Origin: Paenibacillus typhae
GTDB taxonomy: Bacteria; Bacillota; Bacilli; Paenibacillales; Paenibacillaceae
NCBI RefSeq assembly: GCF_900099765.1
Contig: NZ_FNDX01000019.1
Span: 38,526 to 102,525, forward strand
Length of the DNA stretch: 64,000 bases
Direction of reading: 5' to 3'
Of the stretch, positions 41,862 through 51,314 are shown piece after piece. The position numbers were made by a program, and so were the translations under genes. A model generated the notes under the pieces. It had not been told where the DNA came from, searched no databases, and was given only the letters and a program-made list of their open reading frames with translations. The first letter of the stretch is position 1. Every line of letters starts with the position of its first letter.

Positions 41862-42725
41862 ATGCCGGAATGGCTAGAGGTCATTGTACGAACCATATTT
41901 GCTGTTGTGGTCTTGTTCTTTTTGACCAAGCTGCTTGGCAAAAGACAGGTTTCACAGCTTTCTTTTTTTGAATATATAACAGGAATTACTATTGGGAGTG
42001 TGGCTGCCTATATTTCACTGGATACGGATAAGACATGGCATCTAGGGATAATTGCGCTGATTGTGTGGGTGGCCTTCTCTCTGGGAATTGAATATCTGCA
42101 GATTAAGAGTAAGAAGGCCCGTGATTTCATTGATTTCAAATCAAGCGTTCTGATCAAGGACGGCAAGATTATGGAGGATACCCTGCGTAAAGAAAAGCTG
42201 ACCACGGATGAGCTGCTGGAGGAGCTGCGCAAAAAGGATGTTTTTACGGTGGCCAATGTTGAGTTTGCCATCATGGAGTCGGACGGTGCCGTCAATGTTC
42301 TGCTCAAAAAGGAAAATCAGCCGCTGACACCCAAGGATCTGGGGATCAAGGTGGCACCAGAAAAGGAAACGCAGGCTGTCATCATGGACGGCAAAATACT
42401 GGATGAACCTCTGGATACGCTGAACCTGTCGCGCAGCTGGCTGAAGGGGGAGCTGGAAAAACAGGGTCTTACGGTGGAGAATGTTTTTCTCGGGCAGGTG
42501 GATTCCTACGGGGAGCTGACGGTTGATCTGTATGCCGACAAGGTGCAGGTGCCGCAGCCCCAGGACAAGCCCCAGCTCTATGCCCTCCTCAAAAAATGCG
42601 AAGCGGATCTGGAGCTGTTCAGCCTGTCCACCAGCAATCAGGAGGCGAAGCAGATGTACGGGGACAGCTCGGCCAGACTGCAGAAGCTCCTGCAGGAATT
42701 AAAGCCTTATATTCAGGCAAACTAA
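41862..42725 (+). CDS. 2Duf membrane protein (DUF421 + DUF1657)
   Basis: 287 aa. Three N-terminal membrane segments (about 5-80), then a YetF-like DUF421 cytosolic/beta domain (SSVLIKDGKIMEDTLRKEKL, VFTVANVEFAIMESDGAVNV), then a C-terminal DUF1657 helical hairpin (about 225-287, LKKCEADLELFSLSTSNQEA). Proteins with this fusion are the 2Duf proteins of spoVA-2mob elements, known to raise spore wet-heat resistance and alter germination. GGGGGG upstream of the ATG at 41862 sets the start. It lies 37 bp before a gerA-type receptor operon and is probably part of it. Confidence 0.85.
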   Translation: MPEWLEVIVRTIFAVVVLFFLTKLLGKRQVSQLSFFEYITGITIGSVAAYISLDTDKTWHLGIIALIVWVAFSLGIEYLQIKSKKARDFIDFKSSVLIKDGKIMEDTLRKEKLTTDELLEELRKKDVFTVANVEFAIMESDGAVNVLLKKENQPLTPKDLGIKVAPEKETQAVIMDGKILDEPLDTLNLSRSWLKGELEKQGLTVENVFLGQVDSYGELTVDLYADKVQVPQPQDKPQLYALLKKCEADLELFSLSTSNQEAKQMYGDSSARLQKLLQELKPYIQAN

Positions 42726-42762
42726 GTCAGATTCACCATTTATCCGGAGGAGGCGGGAAGAA

Positions 42763-44211
42763 ATGGCGGAAAGCGTTCTGGATGCCATACAGGAGCAGCT
42801 GCAAGGCTGCAGTGATGCTGTATACCAGTCTATTAACATTCACGGGCACCCCTGCATGCTGATCTATATCCCGTCTATCGTGGATACCCTCAGCCTGCAG
42901 GAATTCGTCGCATCACCGCTGAAGTCCGAGGCCAATGGAGAGCCGGACTGGTCCGGCTTTCTAAAGCGTCTGGATCACGGATCAGCCTTTGCCATTCCCT
43001 ATATCAAGGTATATGAGATAGACAGGGCCGTGGAGCTGGTTGTCAGCGGCAATGCGGTGCTCTGCATCGAAGGGCTGCCGTTTCTGTACTACTTCGAGAT
43101 CACCCACTATCAGAAAAGAGCGGTCTCCGAATCTCAGAATGAGCTGGTTGTTATCGGTCCCCAGGAGGCATTCATTGAGGATGTGGCCACCAATCTGTCA
43201 CTGCTGCGCCACAAGATCAAGCATGCCGACCTGAAGACCAAGCATTTTTCTATCGGAAAATACACAAAGACCGATGTGTATGTGGTCTATATTGAGGGCC
43301 TCTACAAGCCGGAAATCCTCGCAGAAATAGAGGAGGTTCTGGTCAATCTGAATATGGACGGCGCACTTGGCATCAGCTACATCGCAGAGCATGTGAAGCA
43401 GGGCAAATTCTCGCCGTTTCCGGTATTCCAATATACCGAGCGTCCCGACTCGGTGGCTGCCTCGCTGATGGAGGGCAGGGTCGGAATTTTACAGGACGGT
43501 ACACCCTCCGCACTGCTGACCCCTGTAACCTTATTAACGCTTCTGCAGTCGTCTGAGGACTATTATCAAAGCTTTTACGCAGGAAGCTGGATCAGGCTGG
43601 TCCGCTTTATCTTTTCGCTGATTTCCATGGTGCTTCCGGCCTTTTACGTCGCGGTTACTACTTTTCATTCGCAGATTATCCCGTCAGACCTGCTTCTGAC
43701 AATTGCCGCCGCACGCGAGAACATCCCCTTCTCTGCCCTTACGGAAGCCCTCATTATGGAGCTGACCTTTGAGGCGTTAAGAGAAGCCGGCACCCGGATT
43801 CCAAAGCCTGTCGGACAGACTGTTTCCATTATCGGAGGTATTGTCATCGGTCAGGCAGCTGTGCAGGCAGGAATTGTATCTGCCCCGATGGTCATTGTCG
43901 TCTCGATAACCGGGATCGCCTCTTACATTATTCCGCATATGGAGCTGGGGCTTACTTTCAGGCTGCTGCGATTTGTGCTGCTGGTCCTTGGAGGCACGAT
44001 GGGACTGCTGGGGGTTATCGTTGCTGTTTTTATCATTTACGGGCATCTGGCTCATTTAAAATCGTTTGGAACACCGTACCTTCAGCCGTTAGCACCGCTG
44101 ATTCTGGAGGACTGGAAGGATACCCTGCTGCGTGTACCTAATCCGTTCATGACCAAGCGGAGCACCTCCTTTACAGCCAGTAAAAATGACAGGAGGCAGA
44201 GACCGAAATGA
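42763..44211 (+). CDS. spore germinant receptor A subunit (GerA/GerKA family)
   Basis: 482 aa. Soluble N-terminal domain (1-235, with VIGPQEAFIEDVATNLSLLR, the family hallmark), then a membrane domain with about five or six segments (VRFIFSLISMVLPAFYVAV onward) including TRIPKPVGQTVSIIGGIVIG. In the inner spore membrane such subunits bind germinants and, with B and C, form an oligomeric channel. Overlaps the C-subunit start by ATGA. Confidence 0.92.
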   Translation: MAESVLDAIQEQLQGCSDAVYQSINIHGHPCMLIYIPSIVDTLSLQEFVASPLKSEANGEPDWSGFLKRLDHGSAFAIPYIKVYEIDRAVELVVSGNAVLCIEGLPFLYYFEITHYQKRAVSESQNELVVIGPQEAFIEDVATNLSLLRHKIKHADLKTKHFSIGKYTKTDVYVVYIEGLYKPEILAEIEEVLVNLNMDGALGISYIAEHVKQGKFSPFPVFQYTERPDSVAASLMEGRVGILQDGTPSALLTPVTLLTLLQSSEDYYQSFYAGSWIRLVRFIFSLISMVLPAFYVAVTTFHSQIIPSDLLLTIAAARENIPFSALTEALIMELTFEALREAGTRIPKPVGQTVSIIGGIVIGQAAVQAGIVSAPMVIVVSITGIASYIIPHMELGLTFRLLRFVLLVLGGTMGLLGVIVAVFIIYGHLAHLKSFGTPYLQPLAPLILEDWKDTLLRVPNPFMTKRSTSFTASKNDRRQRPK

Positions 44212-45368
44212 AGCTGCTCAGGCTTGGAGTTGCTCTGCTGCTGATGTTTGGCTTGACCGGCTGCTGGTCCAAGCTTGAGCTGGATGAGCTGACGTTTATA
44301 TTCGGCATGTATGTGGATGCCGGAGCGGAGCCCGGCACGGTTGAATTGTCCATCAGCACACCGCTGCCAAACCGGCTGGCATCCGGTACACTACCCGGAA
44401 CTGCCCAGGGAAAAAACTATTCGACTGTAACCAAAACGGCCCACTCGATTACGGATGCCATTATTCTGATCCAAAAGGATCTGTCCCGCCGGCTGGAAAT
44501 TTCGCACATAAAAGCGATTGTTATCGGCAAAGATTATGCGGCTAACGGTATTCATGAGCTGCTGGAATGGTGCAAGCGGCAGCCGGAGATTCCAATGGGG
44601 GCTTATATCATGGCGGCTCCGGGCAAGGCCAAGGAGACAGCCGGATTGTCCGCAATCTTTGAGCAGCTGCCGGATCAGGTGCTGAGAAACTTTTCAGAGC
44701 TGAACCTGACATACGCCACAACTATACGGGATTGTCTGCTGGCCGAGTCCAACAATATGGGATATGCCATGAACTTCCTTTCGTTTGGCGAGAAGCCGGA
44801 GGAGAAGGACCAGGGCGAGCCGGTGAAATGGGCAGGTGTACAGGGGGTGATGCTCTTCAACGGCATGAAAATGGCAGGAACGTTAAACAGCGATCAGAGC
44901 AGGGCGCTTTCCTGGGCCTCCGGTAACCTGTCCGGGAATGTAGCTCTTCCCATGTACACTGTAATCTGGAACGAGCAGGAGAGTAAAGGAAAGGCGAGCG
45001 CGCTTTTCTATAGTGACACTGTATCGAGGAAGGTACGGATGACAGCTGACGGGCCTGTTTTCCACATCAGGTTGAAGGGTAAAGCGAGCATCACTCTTTT
45101 TGATGACAATAATACAGACGAGGCAGTGGATCACAGCAGTCTGATCCGGCGCAAGCTGGAGGAGCGGATTACTTCAGAAGTGCGGAAAGCGATAGAGCAT
45201 ACTCAGAAGGCAGGAGCAGATGTCCTGCAGCTTGGAATGTTGCTCGAATGGAACCATCCAAGGGAATGGAAGAAGCTAAAGGAACACTGGAGTGATTATT
45301 ATGCTGATCGGGCGAAGATTGTCGTGACGACTGATATACGCATTGTAGATTTTGGGGCAAGCAAATAA
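44208..45368 (+). CDS. spore germinant receptor C subunit (Ger(x)C lipoprotein)
   Basis: 386 aa lipoprotein with lipobox FGLTGCW (Cys19), then the Ger(x)C domains: KLELDELTFIFGMYVDAG, SRRLEISHIKAIVIGKDYA, and the C-terminal ADVLQLGMLLEWNHPREWKK. Anchored outside the inner spore membrane and needed for receptor assembly. Order here is A, C, B rather than the A, B, C order of B. subtilis gerA. Confidence 0.92.
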   Translation: MKLLRLGVALLLMFGLTGCWSKLELDELTFIFGMYVDAGAEPGTVELSISTPLPNRLASGTLPGTAQGKNYSTVTKTAHSITDAIILIQKDLSRRLEISHIKAIVIGKDYAANGIHELLEWCKRQPEIPMGAYIMAAPGKAKETAGLSAIFEQLPDQVLRNFSELNLTYATTIRDCLLAESNNMGYAMNFLSFGEKPEEKDQGEPVKWAGVQGVMLFNGMKMAGTLNSDQSRALSWASGNLSGNVALPMYTVIWNEQESKGKASALFYSDTVSRKVRMTADGPVFHIRLKGKASITLFDDNNTDEAVDHSSLIRRKLEERITSEVRKAIEHTQKAGADVLQLGMLLEWNHPREWKKLKEHWSDYYADRAKIVVTTDIRIVDFGASK

Positions 45369-45390
45369 AGGATCGGGCAAAGGAGGACCT

Positions 45391-46482
45391 ATGCGTACTA
45401 CTAACTGGCAGATGTTCCGTTTCAGCTTGGTCTATTTCAACTCCCAAACCTCCATTTTTCTCATACCCATTATTGTTTCAAAATCAGGATATCAGGGCTG
45501 GACAACGGTTTTGATTGGCAGTGCATTATCGGTCGTTCTTCTGTTTTTTATGATTCATGTAGGGAAGCTGAAGCCCGGGCAGCCCTGGATTCAATTCGGG
45601 GAACAGTATATGGGCAAGTGGATGCATCGTATTCTGGTATTTTTGCTGCTAGGCTGGTGTGTTTACTATGCTTCTTATGATATTGAAAATTTTGTGCTGT
45701 TCTTCGGATCGAATTATATGCGCGGCACACCTCCGCTCTTTATCCAGCTGGTAATCGGCACAGTCATTGCATATACAGCCGCCAAGGGATTAACTACGAT
45801 TGTGTATATGGCGGACGGTGTTTTTCTGCTGCTGATCGTCACCACATGCTTTTCGTTGTACCTGTTTTTACCCCATGCCAATTTTCAGATGCTTCCTGCG
45901 TTTATCCACCACTTTGACCCGGGGAACACCATTAAGGGTTCCTTTGCAGTCAGCACATGGTTTGCGGAGTGGGTCGTGTTCCTGTTTGTCGCGCCGGAGC
46001 TTAAAATCAATACGAATATGCTGAAAAAGGTTCTGCTCGCCGAGCTGGTTCTGACCGTACTGGTACTGGCCGGGTGGGCGCTCACCATGATGAATTTCGG
46101 GCCGCATCTGGGAAAAGATCTGCAATATCCTTACCTGGATATGGTGCGCAGTTCGTCGCATGATGATATTCTGGGAAATCTGGACCCCATTCTGATTGGC
46201 ATCTGGTCCGCTTCCATGTTCATTCACAGCTCATTTCTGATTTATGTGGCCAGCAAATGCGCCTTGTATCTGACGAGACAGAAGGGGAAGAAGCTGATGG
46301 TTCCGTGCCTCACCCTGTGTTCGGTTCTCATCGCCTTTCTGTATTCTATCAGTATCACCAGATACTATTATGACTTCAGCTCATACAATGCGGTGGCAGT
46401 CTGGCTGGCTGTGGAATGCATTCCCGTCTATTACTCTGTGGCAGCCTTCTTTAAATCCAAGGTAAATAAGCCTGCAAGCTGA
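45391..46482 (+). CDS. spore germinant receptor B subunit (endospore germination permease)
   Basis: 363 aa with about ten membrane segments of the APC-fold family (QMFRFSLVYFNSQTSIFLIP, FFGSNYMRGTPPLFIQLVIG). Thought to form the germinant-binding/transport part of the receptor. AGGAGG at 45380-45385 sets the ATG at 45391; an in-frame extension to 45352 overlaps gerC and is rejected. Last gene of the 2Duf-gerA-gerC-gerB unit. No clear terminator follows. Confidence 0.9.
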   Translation: MRTTNWQMFRFSLVYFNSQTSIFLIPIIVSKSGYQGWTTVLIGSALSVVLLFFMIHVGKLKPGQPWIQFGEQYMGKWMHRILVFLLLGWCVYYASYDIENFVLFFGSNYMRGTPPLFIQLVIGTVIAYTAAKGLTTIVYMADGVFLLLIVTTCFSLYLFLPHANFQMLPAFIHHFDPGNTIKGSFAVSTWFAEWVVFLFVAPELKINTNMLKKVLLAELVLTVLVLAGWALTMMNFGPHLGKDLQYPYLDMVRSSSHDDILGNLDPILIGIWSASMFIHSSFLIYVASKCALYLTRQKGKKLMVPCLTLCSVLIAFLYSISITRYYYDFSSYNAVAVWLAVECIPVYYSVAAFFKSKVNKPAS

Positions 46483-46523
46483 ATGCTGCGACTTATTTAT
46501 TATAAATTGGATGCGCTTTCTGG

Positions 46524-46529
46524 TATGAT
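46524..46529 (+). promoter_or_regulatory. extended -10 promoter of the moxR operon
   Basis: TGG-TATGAT (TG at 46521-46522), an extended -10. TATAAA at 46501-46506 stands 17 bp upstream as a weak -35. Confidence 0.4.
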
Positions 46530-46576
46530 TAAGCTTTAGTACATACCTTACAGACGATAGGATGGTGGAATGCTTC

Positions 46577-47554
46577 ATGAATATTCAAGAGGCTGGCGAG
46601 CTCATAAGCTCAATCCGTAACAATCTCTCAAAGGTTATAGTCGGAAAAGAGGCCGGAGTAGACCTGCTGCTGACAGCGCTGCTGGCCAACGGCCACGTGC
46701 TGCTGGAGGATGTGCCCGGTACGGGGAAAACCCTGCTGGCCAAGACTCTGGCCCGTTCCCTGGACTGTCCGTTCAAACGGATCCAGTTCACTCCGGATTT
46801 ATTGCCCTCCGATTTGAGCGGCATCAACTACTATAATCAGAAAACGGGAGAGTTTGAATTCCGGCCGGGTCCGGTATTTGCCAGCATTCTGCTGGCGGAC
46901 GAGATCAACCGTGCTACTCCGCGGACGCAGTCCAGCCTGCTGGAATGCATGGAGGAGCGCCAGATTACCATCGACGGTGTGACCCATGGGCTGGAGGCGC
47001 CTTTTCTGGTCATTGCAACACAGAATCCGGTTGACAGCCAGGGAACGTTCCCGCTCCCGGAAGCCCAGCTGGACCGGTTCCTGCTGCGGATAACGACGGG
47101 ATATCCGGCTTTTGAGGAAGGAGTACGGATTCTGCAGCGTTTCCGACTGAATAATCCGCTGGAGGACACGGCCGCAGTTGCGGATGCCCGGCAGATTCAG
47201 GAGGCACAGCGCCTGGCGGCAGCAGTGAATATCAGCGACGATCTGCTGGCCTATCTGATGCAGATTGTGGAAGCGACCCGCAAGGCGCCGTCCGTCAAGC
47301 TCGGTGCCAGCCCGCGTGCAGGCTTCGCGCTTCTGCGCGCGTCTCAGGGCTACGCCCTGATTAAAGGCAGGGATTATGTCCTCCCTGATGATATCAAGGC
47401 AGTAGCCGGGCCGGTGCTGGCACACCGGCTGGTGCTTCAGCGCGGCCCGGGGGCGCGGGAGGGTCAGGCTGCTGAGACGGTTCAGCAAATCCTGCGCGAA
47501 GTGGAGGTTCCGGCCGAACCTGTCCCGGCGGCAAGAGGCGGAAGGGGAGCGTAG
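46577..47554 (+). CDS. MoxR family AAA+ ATPase
   Basis: 325 aa. Walker A DVPGTGKTLLAK, the MoxR stretch FKRIQFTPDLLPSDLSG, Walker B ILLADEINRATPRTQSSLLE, sensor 1 ATQNPVDSQGTFPLPEAQLD, and the lid domain with SPRAGFALLRAS. MoxR ATPases act as chaperones for metal or complex assembly together with DUF58/VWA proteins, here encoded directly downstream. ATG at 46577 has GGTGGA upstream; the start at 46562 is an alternative. Confidence 0.92.
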   Translation: MNIQEAGELISSIRNNLSKVIVGKEAGVDLLLTALLANGHVLLEDVPGTGKTLLAKTLARSLDCPFKRIQFTPDLLPSDLSGINYYNQKTGEFEFRPGPVFASILLADEINRATPRTQSSLLECMEERQITIDGVTHGLEAPFLVIATQNPVDSQGTFPLPEAQLDRFLLRITTGYPAFEEGVRILQRFRLNNPLEDTAAVADARQIQEAQRLAAAVNISDDLLAYLMQIVEATRKAPSVKLGASPRAGFALLRASQGYALIKGRDYVLPDDIKAVAGPVLAHRLVLQRGPGAREGQAAETVQQILREVEVPAEPVPAARGGRGA

Positions 47555-47557
47555 CCC

Positions 47558-48640
47558 ATGTCCCTTCCCTGGTTTATTATCAGCACACTTTCGCTGCTGG
47601 TGATTGTCTCTCTGATTTACCAGCGTAATGCGCTAAAAAAACTCAGTTATTCCCGTTATTTTTCCGCTTCTGCCGTCTATCAGGGTGAGCAGATAGAGAT
47701 GGTAGAGGAGATTGTCAACCGCAAGCTGCTGCCGCTCCCCTGGCTGAGGCTGGAATCCAGCATTGCCCGGGGGCTTGAGTTCGGCAGCCAGGACAATCTT
47801 GGTGTCAGCAGCGGCGAGATTTACCAGAACCATATCAGCCTGTTCTATCTGCGGTCATACCGGCACATCAGGCGCCGGCATCAGATCCGCTGTACCCAGC
47901 GGGGCCTGTTCCGCCTGGAATCGGTAACGATGACGACCGGTGATCTGTTCGGAATGAGCCGGAACAGCAAACAGTTCCCGCTGCAGCTGGAGCTGCTGGT
48001 CTATCCGCTGATGATGGATATCTACGAGCTGCCGCTGCCTGTCCACAGCTGGCTTGGAGAGCTTCCGGTCAAACGCTGGATTGTGGAGGACCCGTTCCTG
48101 ACCGCAGGCACCCGGGAATACAGGCCGGGCGACTCGCTCGGCGCCATGAACTGGAAAGCCACCGCCCGGACCGGAGTGATGCAGGTGCATCAAAAGGATC
48201 ACACTGCCGATGTCAGGCTGATCATTTGCCTGAACGTGGAGAACAGTGATAACATGTGGCGCAATATTACAGATACGGAGCGGATTGAGCTGGGCATCCG
48301 TTATGCGGCAACAGTGGCAGAGTATGCAGACGGACACGGCCTTGAAACCGGATTAATGTCTAATGGAAGACTAGACGGTGAACCGGATGCCGTGAATGCC
48401 GCCAATGCGGGAAGCCTGCTGGAGGTGCTTGGCCTGCTTGCACGCCTGCAGCTGGACCGCACCCTGCCAATGTCGCGGCTCCTGGAGCTTGAAGCCGAGA
48501 ACAGCCCGTCTGATAAGGATTACCTGATTATCAGCTGCCACCGCGGAGCCGAGCTTGTGCATGCGGCAGAGGAATTGCGGCTGCTTGGCAATGGTGTGGC
48601 CTGGCTGGATATTCCCGCAGAAGGGAGGGACAGTGCATGA
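47558..48640 (+). CDS. DUF58 domain membrane protein
   Basis: 360 aa. One N-terminal membrane segment (about 1-20), then the DUF58 core (about 170-260: REYRPGDSLGAMNWKATART) and a VWA-like remainder. Found next to moxR in most genomes; the pair is linked to cell-envelope or stress functions without a settled mechanism. Starts 3 bp after moxR and overlaps the next gene by ATGA, so all three are coupled. Confidence 0.88.
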   Translation: MSLPWFIISTLSLLVIVSLIYQRNALKKLSYSRYFSASAVYQGEQIEMVEEIVNRKLLPLPWLRLESSIARGLEFGSQDNLGVSSGEIYQNHISLFYLRSYRHIRRRHQIRCTQRGLFRLESVTMTTGDLFGMSRNSKQFPLQLELLVYPLMMDIYELPLPVHSWLGELPVKRWIVEDPFLTAGTREYRPGDSLGAMNWKATARTGVMQVHQKDHTADVRLIICLNVENSDNMWRNITDTERIELGIRYAATVAEYADGHGLETGLMSNGRLDGEPDAVNAANAGSLLEVLGLLARLQLDRTLPMSRLLELEAENSPSDKDYLIISCHRGAELVHAAEELRLLGNGVAWLDIPAEGRDSA

Positions 48641-49980
48641 GCAGCGGATTCGGCAAGCGGCTGAAATTTACTCTTGGGTTGTGGATGGCGTGTCTAATTG
48701 AGGGTTTGCTGTTTCTCCCGCTATGGATTCTCCTTGAGGTTTATTTGCACCCGGTGCAGGCTCCCTTTCCGTGGTATTTGATTCTGCCTGTATTGTCCCT
48801 GTCAGGGGTATTATTACGGCATAGGGTCAACCGCAGGTGGATGCAGATTCTTGCTTCACTGCCGATTGGGGCTGCGGCCGGATTCATTCTGGGGGGAGCA
48901 GGGTTTAATGCCTTACCGATCATGCTAGTCTGTGCCTTGTTCGCCTATCTGGGAATGAATGCGGCAGACCGCGGGCTTGGAATTAAGACTTATTCCATTG
49001 GTCTAATAGTGTATTTTGCAGCGGGCATTATTTATGCACGGGTTCCCGAGCTTCAGTATACCCTGACTCTGCTGACCTGGTGCGGCTGCGGGTGCCTTAT
49101 CCTTGCTCTGCTGAATACCAACCTAAGCTTTATGCGCTACAATTCCTTCACAGCAGGAGCTGAACGGCTGCCTTTCGGTATGAAGCGGTATAACCGGCTG
49201 CATCTGGTGCTGTTTGTTGCCGCAGCAGCCTTACTAGCATCAGGTGCGGTCAAGGCCTTTGCAACACTGATAGTGGGTGCGTTCTACCTGCTCTTTGGTT
49301 TACTTTCCAGGCTTTTCTCCAGATCAGAAGACGTAGCCATTAGTCGGCAGGACATGCCAGCATCCCAGGAATTTCTGCAGACCGAAATGAAAGAGCCGGG
49401 ACTGTTGTCTACGATTCTTGATGTGATTTTTTATGGGCTAGCAGCGGTCATTGCTCTAGCAGTGCTCTATTTCGGTGTACGCTGGCTTTACAGAAACAGC
49501 AGCGGCATCTTCCGCCGCGTAGTTGATTCTATCCTGTCAGTTCTGCGAAGGGAGAACAGTCAGGAACAGAACGGATATAAGGATGAAGAGGAGAGCGTTT
49601 TTGCCTGGGAGCAGACGATGGAAAGCCTCCGGAGGTTTGTAAAAAACCGGCTGAAGCCGGGAGGGAGGAGCGACCGCTGGGAGGCTATGGACGGCAGCAG
49701 TGAGCGTGTACGCTGGCTCTACCGCCACTGGCTGAATGCGAGAGCGGCCGAAGGCTACAAGATCAAGAGCCATCTGACGCCCCGGGAGACGGGAGCGGAT
49801 GTGGCGGAATGGTCCGTGGACCGGCAGCAGGCCCGTAAGGGGGAGCGCAGCGGTAGTGAAGCACAGGCTGCAGAACTGCTGCAATTGTATAATGAGGCCA
49901 GATACGGACAGTCTCCGGCTTCGGCTTCCGGCAAGGAGCCCGGGCAGCTGGACCAGCTCAAAAAGCAGCTGAAGCTCTAA
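48637..49980 (+). CDS. DUF4129 domain membrane protein
   Basis: 447 aa. About seven membrane segments in the N-terminal 300 residues, then a cytosolic tail with the DUF4129 helical block (VRWLYRHWLNARAAEGYKIK, then SHLTPRETGADVAE). DUF4129 is usually the C-terminal part of TgpA-type transglutaminases or a separate gene after moxR/DUF58. Here no transglutaminase domain is fused, and no such gene follows. Confidence 0.8.
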   Translation: MSSGFGKRLKFTLGLWMACLIEGLLFLPLWILLEVYLHPVQAPFPWYLILPVLSLSGVLLRHRVNRRWMQILASLPIGAAAGFILGGAGFNALPIMLVCALFAYLGMNAADRGLGIKTYSIGLIVYFAAGIIYARVPELQYTLTLLTWCGCGCLILALLNTNLSFMRYNSFTAGAERLPFGMKRYNRLHLVLFVAAAALLASGAVKAFATLIVGAFYLLFGLLSRLFSRSEDVAISRQDMPASQEFLQTEMKEPGLLSTILDVIFYGLAAVIALAVLYFGVRWLYRNSSGIFRRVVDSILSVLRRENSQEQNGYKDEEESVFAWEQTMESLRRFVKNRLKPGGRSDRWEAMDGSSERVRWLYRHWLNARAAEGYKIKSHLTPRETGADVAEWSVDRQQARKGERSGSEAQAAELLQLYNEARYGQSPASASGKEPGQLDQLKKQLKL

Positions 49981-49981
49981 T

Positions 49982-50020
49982 AGCCCCGGAGCGGCATAGA
50001 GCACTTCCGGGGCTGAGGTC
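49982..50020. terminator. bidirectional terminator
   Basis: AGCCCCGGA pairs with TCCGGGGCT (9 bp), followed by GAGGTCTTTT on the + strand, between convergent moxR-operon and azlCD transcripts. Confidence 0.7.
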
Positions 50021-50037
50021 TTTTGATTGAATCGGGA

Positions 50038-50364
50038 TCAGAACAGCAGCCTGAGCAGCATCAGCGCCAATACACCGGTGAGGACGGTGCCCAGCAGGCT
50101 GCGAGTTTTGATGGCAACCCAGAAAGCCGGCAGGGCGGCGATCAGCTCCACATTCGTGTTCAGAGCCGAGAACTGCCCGCCGTCGATAAACAGCTCCTGG
50201 GCGACCAGTGCGGACATGACGGCGATCGGCATGTAATTCAGCCAGCGCATTCCCCATGCGGGGATGGTTATCCGGCTGAGCAGTATCAGCGGGAGCACGC
50301 GGGGAATAAATGTAACCAGCGCTGCTCCCAGTATAATCAGGAATATATCGGGTCTTACTTCCAT
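50038..50364 (-). CDS. azlD: AzlD branched-chain amino acid exporter subunit
   Basis: 108 aa with three to four membrane segments (DIFLIILGAALVTFIPRVLP, MRWLNYMPIAVMSALVAQEL). Small partner of AzlC; together they export branched-chain amino acids or toxic analogues such as azaleucine. Overlaps the end of azlC by 10 bp. Confidence 0.9.
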   Translation of the reverse strand: MEVRPDIFLIILGAALVTFIPRVLPLILLSRITIPAWGMRWLNYMPIAVMSALVAQELFIDGGQFSALNTNVELIAALPAFWVAIKTRSLLGTVLTGVLALMLLRLLF

Positions 50365-51092
50365 TTTTCCAACACAGCTCCTATCGTTGAGGCTATCACC
50401 GCTGCGGCAATGACCCCGATACTGGGGGACCAGAGGATGGACAGGCCTACTGCAATAATCATGGCAATGAGGCCGACCGTAATATCAAGGGCATACCGGC
50501 TTCTGCTGATAAGCGTAAGCACCAGCAGTCCGATGAACATGGCCGGAAGGGCAAAGTCCAGACCCCATTCCTCCGGACTCGAAATCCATTGCCCAAGCAC
50601 CGCACCGGCCAGATTGGCAATGATCCAGTTAAGATAAGCGGTAATATTCAGGCCGTGCATCCATTTCTCACTGATTGCCTTCTTGCGTGCACTTCTCTGA
50701 ATGGCGACCCCAAAGGTTTCATCGGTCAGCAGTGTGCCGATCAGCAGATTGCGCAGCGGTGTCAGATGGCGGAAGTACGGCGAGAGGGCTGCACTGAGAA
50801 GCAGATGCCGGAGATTGACCAGCAGGATTGTAATAATAATGCTGGTTGCCGTGCTTCCGGCAGCAATCATTCCGGCAGCAATAAACTGGGCGGACCCGGC
50901 GTACAGAATAATAGATATTAGGGCGATCTCGGCCAGAGAGAGTCCAGCTGTTTTCTCGACAACACCGGCGGCAAAGCCGATGCTCAGATAACCCAGCAGA
51001 GTAGGGATACAATCCTTGACTCCCTGGAGGAAGCTTTCTTCGTTGTCGTCTGGTGCAGCAGCAAGTTCCGCCTGTACAGTATCGGTTTTCAT
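50355..51092 (-). CDS. azlC: AzlC branched-chain amino acid exporter subunit
   Basis: 245 aa with six to seven membrane segments. Family motifs IPTLLGYLSIGFAAGVVEKT and LLTDETFGVAIQRSARK (about 120-136) are present. Forms a two-gene operon with azlD. AAGGAGG precedes the start. No regulator lies adjacent. Confidence 0.9.
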   Translation of the reverse strand: MKTDTVQAELAAAPDDNEESFLQGVKDCIPTLLGYLSIGFAAGVVEKTAGLSLAEIALISIILYAGSAQFIAAGMIAAGSTATSIIITILLVNLRHLLLSAALSPYFRHLTPLRNLLIGTLLTDETFGVAIQRSARKKAISEKWMHGLNITAYLNWIIANLAGAVLGQWISSPEEWGLDFALPAMFIGLLVLTLISRSRYALDITVGLIAMIIAVGLSILWSPSIGVIAAAVIASTIGAVLEKWK

Positions 51093-51216
51093 GAGAACGT
51101 CCTCCTTTCAGCCTGTCTTTATTTAACGCATTGCAGTTAAAACGCATTATCTTAATATCTAATAAATTGCGCTCATTGGCAAGGGAAATCTTCATTAGCT
51201 ATTCAACTATAAGTGT

Positions 51217-51260
51217 AAAAAGGTCCCGCCGCATAGGTTCATGCGGACGGGACCTTTTAT
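51217..51260. terminator. bidirectional terminator
   Basis: AAAAGGTCCCG and CCGCAT pair with ATGCGG and CGGGACCTTTT; an A run and a T run flank the stem. On the - strand it ends the GH42 gene before azlC. Confidence 0.88.
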
Positions 51261-51314
51261 TATATTTGCGTGACAGCTCAAGGATGGGAAGTGCTATTCA
51301 GGGATACATGGCGT

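Noticed and set aside
45352..45390. N-terminal extension of the GerB subunit into gerC
   Set aside because: The extension lacks hydrophobic character and AGGAGG sits precisely before the ATG at 45391.
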